NCBI GenBank assembly: GCA_023398575.1
Contig: JAEWSC010000077.1
Span: 1 to 47,501 of the forward strand
DNA length: 47,501 nucleotides
Reading direction: 5' to 3'
DNA from: Bacillota bacterium
GTDB taxonomy: Bacteria; Bacillota; Clostridia; Christensenellales; Aristaeellaceae
Shown in pieces: positions 29,996 to 38,461 of this stretch (position 1 is its first letter; every line of letters begins with the position of its first letter). The notes below the pieces were generated by a model. That model saw nothing but the letters and a program-made list of their open reading frames with translations. It was not told the origin of the DNA and did no database searches. The position numbers were made by a program, and so were the translations under genes.

Positions 29996-30052
29996 GGACA
30001 TCGCATATGAACCAACAAAAGACAAGTATTTTGTCCCCAAGGAGGACGTCAC

Positions 30053-30970
30053 ATGAAGGAACCCATTCTTGTCATCATGGCCGCCGGTATGGGCAGCCGC
30101 TATGGCGGGCTGAAGCAAATGGACCCGGTTGGCACAAACGGCGAACTGATCATCGATTATTCGCTATATGACGCGTACCGTGCGGGCTTTCGCCGGGTAA
30201 TCTTCATCATCAAAAAAGAAAATGAAGCGCTTTTTCGCGAAATGATCGGCGATAAAATCGCACAGCATATGGAAGTCACTTATGTGTTTCAATCCGTTGA
30301 TCAAATCCCCGACGGTTACTCTGTGCCGGAAGGCCGGGTGAAGCCCTGGGGCACGGCTCACGCGGTGCTGTGCGCCAAAGAGGCGGCGGACGCTCCCTTT
30401 GCCGTCATCAATGCGGATGACTTTTACGGCCACGAGGCCTTTGATCAGGCATATGTTTTTTTAAAGGATATGCAAATGGGCGGTGCCTACCACTATGGCA
30501 TGATCGGCTATGCCCTGGAAAACACCTTGTCGGATCAGGGCTCTGTATCCAGAGGCGTGTGCGATCTGGACAAGGATGGAAATCTGCTGGCCATTGCCGA
30601 ACGCACCCACATTATCAAAACCATCGAAGGCCCGCTGTATACCGAGGATAAGCAAACCTATTACCGCCTTCCCGAAAAAACGGTGGTATCCATGAACCTG
30701 TTCGCTTTCCATCCTGATATCTTTACCGAGCTTGAGACGGAGTTTAAGGAATTTTTTGAAGAAGCACTACCAAAGAATCCGCTTTCCGCGGAGTTTTACC
30801 TGCCGGTGGTGGCTGGCAATCTGCCCAAACGCAATATCGCAAAGCTGAAGGTGATCCCCTCCGGCGGCCATTGGTACGGCGTTACTTACAGGGAAGATAA
30901 AGAGACCGTTGTTGGTGCCCTTCGCCGCATGACGGCGCAGGGATTGTATCCATATCAAATGTGGGATTAA
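30053..30970 (+). CDS. Sugar-phosphate nucleotidyltransferase-like protein
   Basis: A 305-residue protein of the NTP_transferase family. The signature MAAGMGSRYGGLKQMDPVG near the N-terminus holds the nucleotide-binding G-x-G-x-R and the Lys, and FAVINADDFYG carries the metal-binding Asp. Such enzymes join a sugar phosphate to UTP or dTTP; related proteins are often annotated as UTP-glucose-1-phosphate or glucose-1-phosphate thymidylyltransferases, but the sugar here is uncertain. It is a single gene with its own promoter and terminator, downstream of glmS, which makes a UDP-sugar role plausible. Confidence 0.85.
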   Translation: MKEPILVIMAAGMGSRYGGLKQMDPVGTNGELIIDYSLYDAYRAGFRRVIFIIKKENEALFREMIGDKIAQHMEVTYVFQSVDQIPDGYSVPEGRVKPWGTAHAVLCAKEAADAPFAVINADDFYGHEAFDQAYVFLKDMQMGGAYHYGMIGYALENTLSDQGSVSRGVCDLDKDGNLLAIAERTHIIKTIEGPLYTEDKQTYYRLPEKTVVSMNLFAFHPDIFTELETEFKEFFEEALPKNPLSAEFYLPVVAGNLPKRNIAKLKVIPSGGHWYGVTYREDKETVVGALRRMTAQGLYPYQMWD

Positions 30971-30989
30971 GCACAATTATTATCCTCAC

Positions 30990-31023
30990 GCGCCGGCGGC
31001 TCAAAGCCTCCGGTGCTTTTTTT
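30990..31023 (+). terminator. Terminator after the nucleotidyltransferase gene
   Basis: GCGCCGGCGGCT pairs with AGCCTCCGGTGC (one mismatch, one wobble), followed by seven T. Confidence 0.9.
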
Positions 31024-31142
31024 GTGCAAGAAAACGACAAACAGCATTCCGTTTCAGCAAAAAAGGATAGTGGTATACAATTATTGAATCTACATCATAC
31101 AACATAAAGTCATAAGTTAATAGGTAAAGTGAGGGGTTATTG

Positions 31143-32936
31143 ATGGAACATCCGCTCACCATGCAAAAAGCAAACGGAACAGACATTTTGAACTGGTTCG
31201 CATCCGGCGCAAAAGAGGTTATCGCAAGCATACGGTATTTGAACAACATCAATGTCTTCCCTGTTGCCGACGGTGATACGGGCAGCAACATGGCCGCAAC
31301 GCTCAAGGCCATGGTAGAAAGGCCAGGGAAGATCACAGCATTTAACCAAATGATGGAGAGAATCTCCAAATGCGGCCTATCCGGTGCACGGGGTAACTCT
31401 GGTACCATCTTCGCCAGTTATATCAGCGGCTTGGCTGCAGAGGCAACGGCTTTTGAGGCCGTGGGCGTCGAAGAATTTTCGGCCATTGCTTATAAAGCCA
31501 CCGCACAAATGTACCGGGCGGTAGAAACACCAATGGAAGGTACACTCATCAGCGTTATCCGCGATTGGGCGATGCATCTTGCCAGTACCTGCAAAAACCA
31601 CAAAAGCTTTCAAACGCTGTTTCATGATGCTTATCAGGCCGCTGCCATATCTTTGGAAAAGACAAAGGAACAACTGGCTGTATTGAAAAAGACAAATCTG
31701 GTAGATTCAGGCGCGGCAGGCTTTGTGCGGTTTCTCAAAGGCATTAATCAGTTTTTTCTAGGTGCAGCATCAGATATTCATTTAGAATCAGAAGAATTAC
31801 TGCCCGTGCCAATTGATGATCAAGCAGAAACATCGTTGTACCGCTACTGCACAGAAGCACTGGTCGAAATAAAAGCAGCGGATAAGAGTGCGTCAGAACG
31901 TATAAAAGCGATGTTAAAGCCTTTGGGCGATTCATTGATTGTTACAGGAGAAAGGCTGATCAAGGTACACATACACACCGATCATCCTGAAATAATTATG
32001 GAAAGGCTTCATTGCTTTGGTACACTCGTATACCAAAAAGCGGACGATATGCATCTGCAGGCAAGCTTGAGAAGCGGTGTAAAACACAGTATCGGACTTG
32101 TGACAGACTCCATTGCCGACCTGCCGGAGGATTGGAAGCTAAACCATCAAATTGACACACTTCCGCTGGGGGTACTTATCGGGCAAGAAATCTATTTGGA
32201 TAAGCGGACAATTTCGTTGAATCACCTATTTCAGGCCATGGATGCGGTTGAAAACTATCCCACTACATCCCAGGCAGAGCCAGACCGGGTATCTGCCATC
32301 CTTTCCGATATGCTGGACCGGTTTGACTCATTAATCGTGCTAAGTGTCTCCAGCCATATGAGCGGCACCTACCAAGGTTATGTGAAGGCCGCAGAAGCGC
32401 TCAAAGACAGAGGCAAGACCATTACCATTATTGATACCAAGCTCAATTCCGGTGCCCAGGGGCTTGTGGTTAAGCAGGCTGCAGAGTGGATTGCTGCTGG
32501 TCACACACACGAGATGGTGGTAAGCAAAATCAACGATTTGATACCGAAAACCAAGATATATGTGTGCTTGAACACGCTGGCCTACGCGGTGCGCGGCGGC
32601 CGGGTTCCCAACACCATCGGACGACTGGGGCTAAAAATTGGCTTAAGGCCTATTATGACCATTGACGCCAACGGCAAAGGCACAGCCTTTGGTGCATCTC
32701 TTTCTCAGCGCGGTCTGACCAAAAAAATTATTAAGCTGGCAGAAAAGACGGTAAAAACAGCAGGCATCGCTGCTTACAGCATCGTCCATGGCGGAAATCT
32801 TCCGCTGGCCAACGAATACGCTTCTCTTTTGACCCGCATGACTGGTCGGGAGCCAGAATTCATAGCTGAAATTTCCTCGGCTGTCGCCATCCATGCCGGC
32901 CCAGGCACGGTGGCACTCTGTCTCATAGAAGGGTAG
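31143..32936 (+). CDS. FakA-FakB-type fusion (DAK2 kinase domain plus DegV)
   Basis: A 597-residue fusion. Residues ~1-200 are a DhaL/DAK2 nucleotide-binding domain with NVFPVADGDTGSNM (~38-51) and GARGNSG (~81-87). Residues ~220-310 resemble the FakA middle domain (YCTEALVEIK, GDSLIVTGERLIKVHIHTDHP). From ~315 it is a complete DegV/FakB protein: GLVTDSIADLP, TTSQAEP, SSHMSGTYQ (~402), RGGRVPN and HAGPGTVAL. In the fatty-acid kinase system FakB presents the lipid and FakA phosphorylates it; joining both in one chain implies acyl-phosphate synthesis for phospholipids. The ATG at 31143 has GAGGGG upstream; a TTG at 31140 is in frame. It starts an operon with the next two genes. Confidence 0.9.
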   Translation: MEHPLTMQKANGTDILNWFASGAKEVIASIRYLNNINVFPVADGDTGSNMAATLKAMVERPGKITAFNQMMERISKCGLSGARGNSGTIFASYISGLAAEATAFEAVGVEEFSAIAYKATAQMYRAVETPMEGTLISVIRDWAMHLASTCKNHKSFQTLFHDAYQAAAISLEKTKEQLAVLKKTNLVDSGAAGFVRFLKGINQFFLGAASDIHLESEELLPVPIDDQAETSLYRYCTEALVEIKAADKSASERIKAMLKPLGDSLIVTGERLIKVHIHTDHPEIIMERLHCFGTLVYQKADDMHLQASLRSGVKHSIGLVTDSIADLPEDWKLNHQIDTLPLGVLIGQEIYLDKRTISLNHLFQAMDAVENYPTTSQAEPDRVSAILSDMLDRFDSLIVLSVSSHMSGTYQGYVKAAEALKDRGKTITIIDTKLNSGAQGLVVKQAAEWIAAGHTHEMVVSKINDLIPKTKIYVCLNTLAYAVRGGRVPNTIGRLGLKIGLRPIMTIDANGKGTAFGASLSQRGLTKKIIKLAEKTVKTAGIAAYSIVHGGNLPLANEYASLLTRMTGREPEFIAEISSAVAIHAGPGTVALCLIEG

Positions 32937-32947
32937 GGAGGAAGGCA

Positions 32948-33700
32948 ATGATTTCAGTTATTCTGGTCATACTCTTGTACTTTACGGTCATCTTCATCCT
33001 GGGCACAGCACAAAAGAATAACGGTATTGTGGATATTGCCTGGGGCCCTGGGTTTGTTGTTGCTGCCTGGTTTGCTCTTCTTTACCGAGGGACATTCAGC
33101 CTTGCAGAATTAACTGTGACCCTGATGACGACTTTGTGGGGATTACGGTTGGGCTTGCATATTTGGGCCCGCAACAAAAACAAGCCGGAGGATTTCCGTT
33201 ACGCAGCCATGAGAAGCAAATGGGGCAAGCATGTTGTACTCCGCTCATTTTTCCAAATCTACCTGCTGCAAGCAATTTTTCTTTCAGTCATCTCCCTGCC
33301 GTTGACGCTAACGCCTTCTGGAATCTTCAACACCTTGGCGTATACAGCAGGTATTGCTGTTTTTATCGCCGGTATCCTCCTTGAAGTCATTGGTGATCGT
33401 CAGCTTCGCAACTTTAAAAACAACCCCCAAAATAAAGGCAAGGTCATGCAGACAGGCCTTTGGAAGTATACACGTCATCCAAATTACTTTGGCGAAGCCC
33501 TTTTGTGGTGGGGTATTTTTGTCACTGCGGCAGGCGGCGGGACCAGCTTGTTATCCGCACTGGGACCATTGATAATAACACTTTTGCTCCTGTTTGTTTC
33601 AGGGGTGCCCCTGCTGGAAAAGGCCATGCAAAACCGCCCCGGATATGCGGAGTATGCCGGGCGGACAAGCATTTTCTTTCCCTGGTTTCAAAAACGATAA
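32948..33700 (+). CDS. DUF1295 membrane protein (steroid 5-alpha-reductase-like)
   Basis: A 250-residue protein with about six to seven membrane segments. The C-terminal RHPNYFGEALLWWG and YAEYAGRTSIFFPW are the marks of the DUF1295/steroid 5-alpha-reductase C-terminal and isoprenylcysteine-methyltransferase-like superfamily. Substrate is unknown; a lipid is likely because of the fold. It lies 11 bases after the FakA-FakB fusion, with GGGAGGAAGG as its ribosome site, so the two are co-expressed. Confidence 0.88.
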   Translation: MISVILVILLYFTVIFILGTAQKNNGIVDIAWGPGFVVAAWFALLYRGTFSLAELTVTLMTTLWGLRLGLHIWARNKNKPEDFRYAAMRSKWGKHVVLRSFFQIYLLQAIFLSVISLPLTLTPSGIFNTLAYTAGIAVFIAGILLEVIGDRQLRNFKNNPQNKGKVMQTGLWKYTRHPNYFGEALLWWGIFVTAAGGGTSLLSALGPLIITLLLLFVSGVPLLEKAMQNRPGYAEYAGRTSIFFPWFQKR

Positions 33701-33713
33701 GGAGGCAGATGCT

Positions 33714-34133
33714 ATGCGTTCAGTTTTAGGATGGGTAGATGTCCGCAATTTCTTTATTACCTTCTTTGTTTTTCTGGTAATCGACATGATCTGGCTCGCA
33801 TTCATCGCCAAGCCGTTTTATGCCAAGCATTTGGGCTATCTGATGGCCCCAAAGGCAAACCTGGCTGCTGCATTGATATTTTACGCGCTGTTTGTGCTGG
33901 GCATTTTGCACTTTGTGCTTTATCCCGCGCTGGCTGTGGAAAGCTGGACCCAGGCACTGTTTTCTGGCCTGTTCTTTGGCCTTGTAACGTATGCTACCTA
34001 TGACCTAACGAATCTAGCGACTATCCGCGATTGGCCGTTTCTCGTCACCGCAGTGGACCTTCTTTGGGGAAGCTTTGTTAGCGGCGCTACCGCCACAGCA
34101 GGCTACTTTCTGATAAGGCTGTTCAAAGCCTGA
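33714..34133 (+). CDS. DUF2177 family membrane protein
   Basis: A 139-residue protein with four hydrophobic segments. FFVFLVIDMIWLAFIAKPFY near the start and GLFFGLVTYATYDLTNLATI followed by WPFLVTAVDLLWGSFVSG are typical of DUF2177, of unknown function. Start by GGAGG 8 bases before the ATG at 33714. It is 13 bases after the DUF1295 gene, in the same operon. The pairing of DUF1295 and DUF2177 hints at a shared membrane-lipid role, which is inferred. Confidence 0.88.
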   Translation: MRSVLGWVDVRNFFITFFVFLVIDMIWLAFIAKPFYAKHLGYLMAPKANLAAALIFYALFVLGILHFVLYPALAVESWTQALFSGLFFGLVTYATYDLTNLATIRDWPFLVTAVDLLWGSFVSGATATAGYFLIRLFKA

Positions 34134-34294
34134 AAACAGACAGCTTACCCAATCTACTTGGATTGCTTCGATTGCCAATGCAACCTCCTTGCTGATCAGC
34201 CTTGGTTGAAATCGATTTGTTATTCCGGCCGAGCACCATATGATCACCGTATTGCTGATTTATTTATTTGCAACGTGTGGTTCATTTCTTGTTG

Positions 34295-34323
34295 TTGTCT
34301 TTTTTGCCGTATACCATTATAAT
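34295..34323 (+). promoter_or_regulatory. Sigma-A-type promoter of the GGDEF gene
   Basis: TTGTCT, 17-base spacer, TATAAT. The preceding stretch 34134-34294 has no gene that I can support. Confidence 0.65.
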
Positions 34324-34360
34324 ATTGTAAAGTATTAAACAGAAAATGGAGGCAGCTGAA

Positions 34361-35479
34361 ATGGGACTGGAGAGCAACATCTTCCTCAATCTCTATTCAG
34401 TCGCCATTTTATTGATTATTGCTTTTCAAAGTAAAGGCAAGAATGGCCGCAATACGCTGCAAGATACTCTTTTTTCATGGATTTTATGGGTATCGATTTT
34501 GATGTTGATTGCCGACAGTATGGGCCGGTTTGACGGAAGACCCGATACGTTTTACCCAATATTGAATCATACAGGCAATTTCCTGGTTTTCTTGCTCAGC
34601 CCCATCGCTCCAGTTTTATGGCTGATGTACGTGTATAACCAAGCATACCAGATTGAAAAAAAAATCAAGCGCCTGCTAATACCTTCGGCCATATTATTGG
34701 CAGCCCACACATTTATGGTAATAGGCACCCAGTATTATGGCTGGTTCTATAGCATTGACGAGCAAAACATATACCACCGTGGCCCGCTTTACATTCTATC
34801 CCCTTGCCTTCTATTTCTATATCTGTTTGCTGCGGTCATATTGATCATTCACAAACGCAAGGTCATAGAAAAAAAGCTGTACAACTCACTTTTATTTTTT
34901 ATTGTTCCACCATTTGCTATGGCTGTTTTGCATACATTCATCTACGGCGTATCATTGGCGCTCAGTGGTTTGGTATTATCCATCCTTATCGTATATCTGA
35001 ACATACAAAACCGCAGCCTGATCACCGACTATCTGACCGGGGTGTACAACCGCAAAGGATTTGACATGCATCTGAAGGAAAAGATGCGCGCAAGTCAAAG
35101 AGGAAGCGCTTTTTCAGCTATATTGCTGGATTATGATCATTTTAAAAGTATTAATGACACCTATGGCCATGATATGGGTGATATAGCACTTATGCAATCG
35201 GCCCATCTGCTAAAAACATGTATACGGCACACAGATTTTATTGCCCGCTACGGTGGGGATGAATTTGTGATTCTGTTGGACACTGCAAACAAAGACGAGC
35301 TGGAGGCGGTTGTTCAAAGGATCAATAGCGCAATTGAACGGTATAACAAGGATAAGCGCTATCCTTTTTCCATTGGCTTCAGCGCCGGTTACGCTGTGTA
35401 TGACCATAACACCCAACAAAATGCTGACGACTTTGTCAGACTGCTTGACCGTATGATGTATCAAATGAAGCAGGCCTGA
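34361..35479 (+). CDS. Membrane diguanylate cyclase (GGDEF)
   Basis: A 372-residue protein: about six membrane segments in residues 1-215 and a C-terminal GGDEF domain (~215-372) with LDYDHFKSINDTYGHDMGD and ARYGGDEFVILLD. The inhibitory site is intact (RHTD exactly five residues before GGDEF), so product inhibition is expected. There is no EAL domain. I chose the ATG at 34361 (GGAGG 8 bases upstream) over the ATG at 34346, which overlaps the ribosome site. It is the second cyclic di-GMP gene in the window; the first is the GGDEF-EAL protein at 1.9 kb. Confidence 0.93.
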   Translation: MGLESNIFLNLYSVAILLIIAFQSKGKNGRNTLQDTLFSWILWVSILMLIADSMGRFDGRPDTFYPILNHTGNFLVFLLSPIAPVLWLMYVYNQAYQIEKKIKRLLIPSAILLAAHTFMVIGTQYYGWFYSIDEQNIYHRGPLYILSPCLLFLYLFAAVILIIHKRKVIEKKLYNSLLFFIVPPFAMAVLHTFIYGVSLALSGLVLSILIVYLNIQNRSLITDYLTGVYNRKGFDMHLKEKMRASQRGSAFSAILLDYDHFKSINDTYGHDMGDIALMQSAHLLKTCIRHTDFIARYGGDEFVILLDTANKDELEAVVQRINSAIERYNKDKRYPFSIGFSAGYAVYDHNTQQNADDFVRLLDRMMYQMKQA

Positions 35480-35508
35480 TAAACCCATCACCATCATTGC
35501 CTACTCTG

Positions 35509-35531
35509 GCGGCGCATAAACGCCGCTTTTT
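35509..35531 (+). terminator. Terminator after the GGDEF gene
   Basis: GCGGCG / CGCCGC perfect stem, CATAAA loop, five T. Confidence 0.85.
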
Positions 35532-35561
35532 CGTATAGCAAAATAATTCTTCAATACGACC

Positions 35562-35585
35562 AACACTTAACCTCTGCCATTCGTT
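35562..35585 (+). promoter_or_regulatory. Possible ECF-type promoter of the sigma gene
   Basis: AAC (35562-35564) and CGTT (35582-35585) are separated by 17 bases upstream of the broken sigma-factor gene. ECF sigma factors often recognise AAC...CGT promoters and drive their own gene. The motif is short, so chance cannot be excluded. Confidence 0.3.
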
Positions 35586-35618
35586 ATACAAGTGAATTCA
35601 GAAAAAGGGGGAAGCAGA

Positions 35619-35952
35619 ATGATCGAGCTGCTTTACAAAGCACAGTACCAACGGCTGCTCCGCTTTTGCACCTCCCTTACCAAGAGTCCGGCTCAAGCGG
35701 AGGATATCGTGCAGGAAGCCTTTTTGCGCGCACTGGCACATGCCAACGCCCTAAATGAAATGTCAGAGGCCAAGTGTCTAGCCTGGCTGTACAGAACGGC
35801 AAAAAACCTGTTCATCGACCAGGTTCGACGCGCGGCAAATAAAAAAAGCTCCGCCACTATCTTCTGTTGATTATCGGGATATCCAGGATGCCATCCAACG
35901 CTCCATTTACTATGAGAACCTTTTCCAAAGCAATTACCCGAATATCCGGTAA
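35619..35952 (+). pseudogene. Truncated, frameshifted ECF RNA polymerase sigma factor
   Basis: The frame from ATG 35619 (AAAGGGGG upstream) encodes 83 residues with a clear sigma-70 region 2 (AEDIVQEAFLRALAHA and AWLYRTAKNLFIDQVRR), then stops at 35870. Immediately after a run of seven A (in AATAAAAAAAGC) another frame remains coding-like (PPLSSVDYRDIQDAIQRSIYYENLF) to a stop at 35950-35952; removal of one A would join the two. Even joined (~110 residues) it lacks region 4, which ECF factors need for the -35 element, and no anti-sigma gene follows. Decay by frameshift plus deletion is the simplest reading. Confidence 0.8.
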
Positions 35953-35961
35953 AATGAAAAC

Positions 35962-36009
35962 AAAAAGCGGGACCGGAAGACGTAAACAGGTCTTCCGGTC
36001 CCGCTTTTT
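35962..36009. terminator. Strong bidirectional terminator
   Basis: AAAAAGCGGGACCGGAAGAC pairs perfectly over 20 bp with its complement at 35990-36009 around an 8-base loop. It serves the sigma remnant and the aldo/keto reductase gene, which converge here. Confidence 0.92.
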
Positions 36010-36027
36010 ATCGTTGCAAACTAGGCC

Positions 36028-37137
36028 TTATGCAGTCAACTCTGTCTGGGCCGCTTTTAAAAGCTCTGGAATATTTAATGACTGCGGGCAGTGCTTTTGG
36101 CAGACGCCGCAGGCCACGCACTTTTCCGCACCGGCCCCAGCGGGAACAATGACATTTTGATACACATACTTGTCTATGGTATGGGGCTTGGTTAGCTGAT
36201 GGCTGTTATACACCTTGAAGATATCGGGAATGCCTACACCCTTGGGGCAGGGCATGCAGTACTTGCAGCCGGTGCAGCCAATGCTGTGGTTGGCCTCATA
36301 GGCAAGCTGTATTTTGCAAATCAGCTCCTGATCCGCCTCGGACATCACGCCGGCATCGGCCTCACTGAAAATGCGCAGGTTGTCCTTTAATTGTTCCATG
36401 CTGCTGGCCCCGCTTAAAATAGTGGATACCTCCGGCATATTGTACAGCCATCTGAAGCACCATTCCACCAGAGACCGCTTTTCAGGGTATTCACTAATCA
36501 GCTTCTGCACTTCCATAGGTACATTGTTCACTAAAGATCCGCCACGAAGCGGTTCCATGATGACCACTGCCATACCCTTTTGTGCCGCATAGCGCACACC
36601 CTCGATGCCCACCTGCTGATGTTCATCCAGAATGTTTAATTGAATTTGCGCCATTTCCCAGGGATAGGCATCTGCAATTTCTATAAAAGCCGGCAGTGTG
36701 TTGTGTATGGAAAATGCCTTGTGCCGTATTTTCCCCTTCTTCACCATCTTATCCAGAAAGCTGAATCCGTCGTATCTTTTCACCATCTCCCAGTGCTCCT
36801 GGTTCAGGTTATGTAAAAGATAGACATCAACGTAATCCGTTTGTAGCCGAATAAGTTCCTCATCCAGGTACTTTTCAAAATCGGCATGCTGCTTCACATC
36901 CCAAACGGGGCATTTGGTGGCCAGGTAGGTTTTATCCCTGTATCCGCCTTGCAGTGCTTTGCCGGTGATCACCTCACTGTCGCCATACACATAGGCGGTG
37001 TCCAGGTAGTTGACGCCATGATCAATGGCATAGCGGACCATATCAATAGCATCCTGCTCCTCCTTAGGATAGCGCATACAACCTAATCCAAACCTGGATA
37101 CATGCAGCCCAGTTTTTCCATAAGGCGCGTATTGCAT
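36028..37137 (-). CDS. Aldo/keto reductase with C-terminal ferredoxin-type Fe-S domain
   Basis: A 369-residue oxidoreductase. The TIM-barrel AKR catalytic tetrad is visible: Asp46, Tyr51, Lys75 and His109 (LDTAYVYG, ATKCP, LLHN). The C-terminus adds two 4Fe-4S-type clusters, CTGCKYCMPCPKG and CVACGVCQKHCP, as is common in anaerobes. It probably reduces a carbonyl with NAD(P)H, with the clusters for electron transfer or structure; the substrate is unknown. The ATG at 37137 has GGGGGAG upstream. It stands alone between a terminator and a divergent gene. Confidence 0.94.
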   Translation of the reverse strand: MQYAPYGKTGLHVSRFGLGCMRYPKEEQDAIDMVRYAIDHGVNYLDTAYVYGDSEVITGKALQGGYRDKTYLATKCPVWDVKQHADFEKYLDEELIRLQTDYVDVYLLHNLNQEHWEMVKRYDGFSFLDKMVKKGKIRHKAFSIHNTLPAFIEIADAYPWEMAQIQLNILDEHQQVGIEGVRYAAQKGMAVVIMEPLRGGSLVNNVPMEVQKLISEYPEKRSLVEWCFRWLYNMPEVSTILSGASSMEQLKDNLRIFSEADAGVMSEADQELICKIQLAYEANHSIGCTGCKYCMPCPKGVGIPDIFKVYNSHQLTKPHTIDKYVYQNVIVPAGAGAEKCVACGVCQKHCPQSLNIPELLKAAQTELTA

Positions 37138-37287
37138 TGTGTATCTCCCCCATCCAGACAGATTTTTTACTCTGATTGCACCACCAATTGGTAGTATACG
37201 TGCTGGAGTTCACTCCATGTCAAGCCCATCCCCAAACATTTTTTCTATACAATTACAATACTGCCTATACACACTGGTTGATTTTAG

Positions 37288-37316
37288 TTGCCACCTTTTC
37301 CTGCATGAGATATAAT
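37288..37316 (+). promoter_or_regulatory. Sigma-A-type promoter of the coiled-coil gene
   Basis: TTGCCA, 17-base spacer, TATAAT, about 90 bases before the start codon. The frame open from 37176 is therefore not used from its beginning. Confidence 0.75.
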
Positions 37317-37406
37317 TTTATCTGTCAATCCGCCACGAAAGGGTGGGCAGTAAGGTCCTTGCAACCGCATGATGCGCACCCTCCCAATAAAAAAGGGGCG
37401 AAAAAA

Positions 37407-38381
37407 ATGAGCAATCAGGAAGCCAAGCTTAGAGAAAGCCTGCGATGGCACATTGCGCAATACAGGGGACAAGTGTTGACTTATGAAATGGTCAGAAAGC
37501 TGATGTCCTTTGTTTTTGATATGGTAACAAACGATCCAGGCACGGCTTGGATTTCTAAAGACAGCCACATCAGGCTGCTAAACGGCATATTCAAGCGCGT
37601 TGGTCAATCAGTAGACGAAAGATATGTAGCAAGCTTGGAGGACTCTATCTTCTCCTCCCTCGTCATCAATCCTCCATCCGAGCAAAACACCAGTGCCAAC
37701 AGACTATCAAAGCCATCGCAACTTGCCAGCTCAGAATTAAGACCAAATCCCCTTCTACCCGCCAGCCAGCCGGCGCGATCAGCAGATACAAAGAATAGAA
37801 CTGAAGAAAAAAATGCCGCCGACAGCGCATACCAACGTGTGCTGCTGGATTTGGCCATTTTTGAAAATAGAATCGTAAGAACAATGGATGCGGCTGCTGC
37901 AGAAGGCCGGGAAGCGGATAAACGCCTGATGGAAGAGCGTATCGAACTAGAAGCCCGACTCTCCCGGGAAAGAGAGGAACTGGAAGCCGGCTTTGCCACA
38001 GAGCGCGCCTTGCAGGATGCACGGCACGCTAAAGAGCGCACCGACATGGTGGATTGGATCAACAGGGTGTATACAATAACGGCCGAACAGACGCAGAAAT
38101 CAGAGAACATGCTTAGTACCAGGCTTGCGGCTATAGAAACAGCCATCGCAAGCTTAAAGGAAAGCAGCACGAATATCGTCAGCGAGCAATCAATAAAGCA
38201 GGAGAATAGTACCAAGGAAGCCGTAGACCGGTTCAATATACAGCTGGATGGCATGAACCGCAAGCTTGATATGCTGGAAGACAAACTGGCGTCAGCCCGA
38301 AAAGGCCGCCGCATTATGACTGTATTATGGGTTCTCTCGCTTGCCGTCACCATTGCTGGCTTTTACGTCATAATTTTTTGA
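37407..38381 (+). CDS. Coiled-coil protein with C-terminal membrane anchor, unrecognised
   Basis: A 324-residue protein that I do not recognise. Residues ~1-85 form a compact, mixed region (RESLRWHIAQYRGQVLTYE), ~90-145 a low-complexity Ser/Pro/Asn linker, ~150-295 a long charged coiled coil rich in Glu, Arg and Ala, and the last ~20 residues a single membrane segment (VLWVLSLAVTIAGFYVIIF). The layout is that of a tail-anchored protein with a cytoplasmic coil. The ATG at 37407 has GGGG upstream and lies behind a consensus promoter. It is monocistronic with a perfect terminator, so it is a maintained gene. Confidence 0.82.
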   Translation: MSNQEAKLRESLRWHIAQYRGQVLTYEMVRKLMSFVFDMVTNDPGTAWISKDSHIRLLNGIFKRVGQSVDERYVASLEDSIFSSLVINPPSEQNTSANRLSKPSQLASSELRPNPLLPASQPARSADTKNRTEEKNAADSAYQRVLLDLAIFENRIVRTMDAAAAEGREADKRLMEERIELEARLSREREELEAGFATERALQDARHAKERTDMVDWINRVYTITAEQTQKSENMLSTRLAAIETAIASLKESSTNIVSEQSIKQENSTKEAVDRFNIQLDGMNRKLDMLEDKLASARKGRRIMTVLWVLSLAVTIAGFYVIIF

Positions 38382-38394
38382 AAGCGATTGTTAT

Positions 38395-38442
38395 CCCAAT
38401 CCAAAGGCCATCCCGCAAAATCGGGATGGCCTTTGGATTGGG
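38395..38442. terminator. Perfect 21-bp terminator hairpin between convergent genes
   Basis: CCCAATCCAAAGGCCATCCCG and its exact complement surround CAAAAT. No T-run follows on either side, but its position between the coiled-coil gene and the VanW gene makes a terminator most likely. Confidence 0.75.
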
Positions 38443-38461
38443 TGTGGATGCTTTTAGTTCA

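Noticed and set aside
34134..34294. Possible gene remnant between the DUF2177 and GGDEF genes
   Set aside because: Minus-strand frame 34014-34247 overlaps DUF2177 and shows no family resemblance or start signals.
37604..38353. Antisense frame (249 codons), Ser-rich, opposite the coiled-coil gene
   Set aside because: A Ser/Arg-rich reading is the expected complement of Glu/Ala/Lys coiled-coil codons; promoter and terminator support the plus strand.
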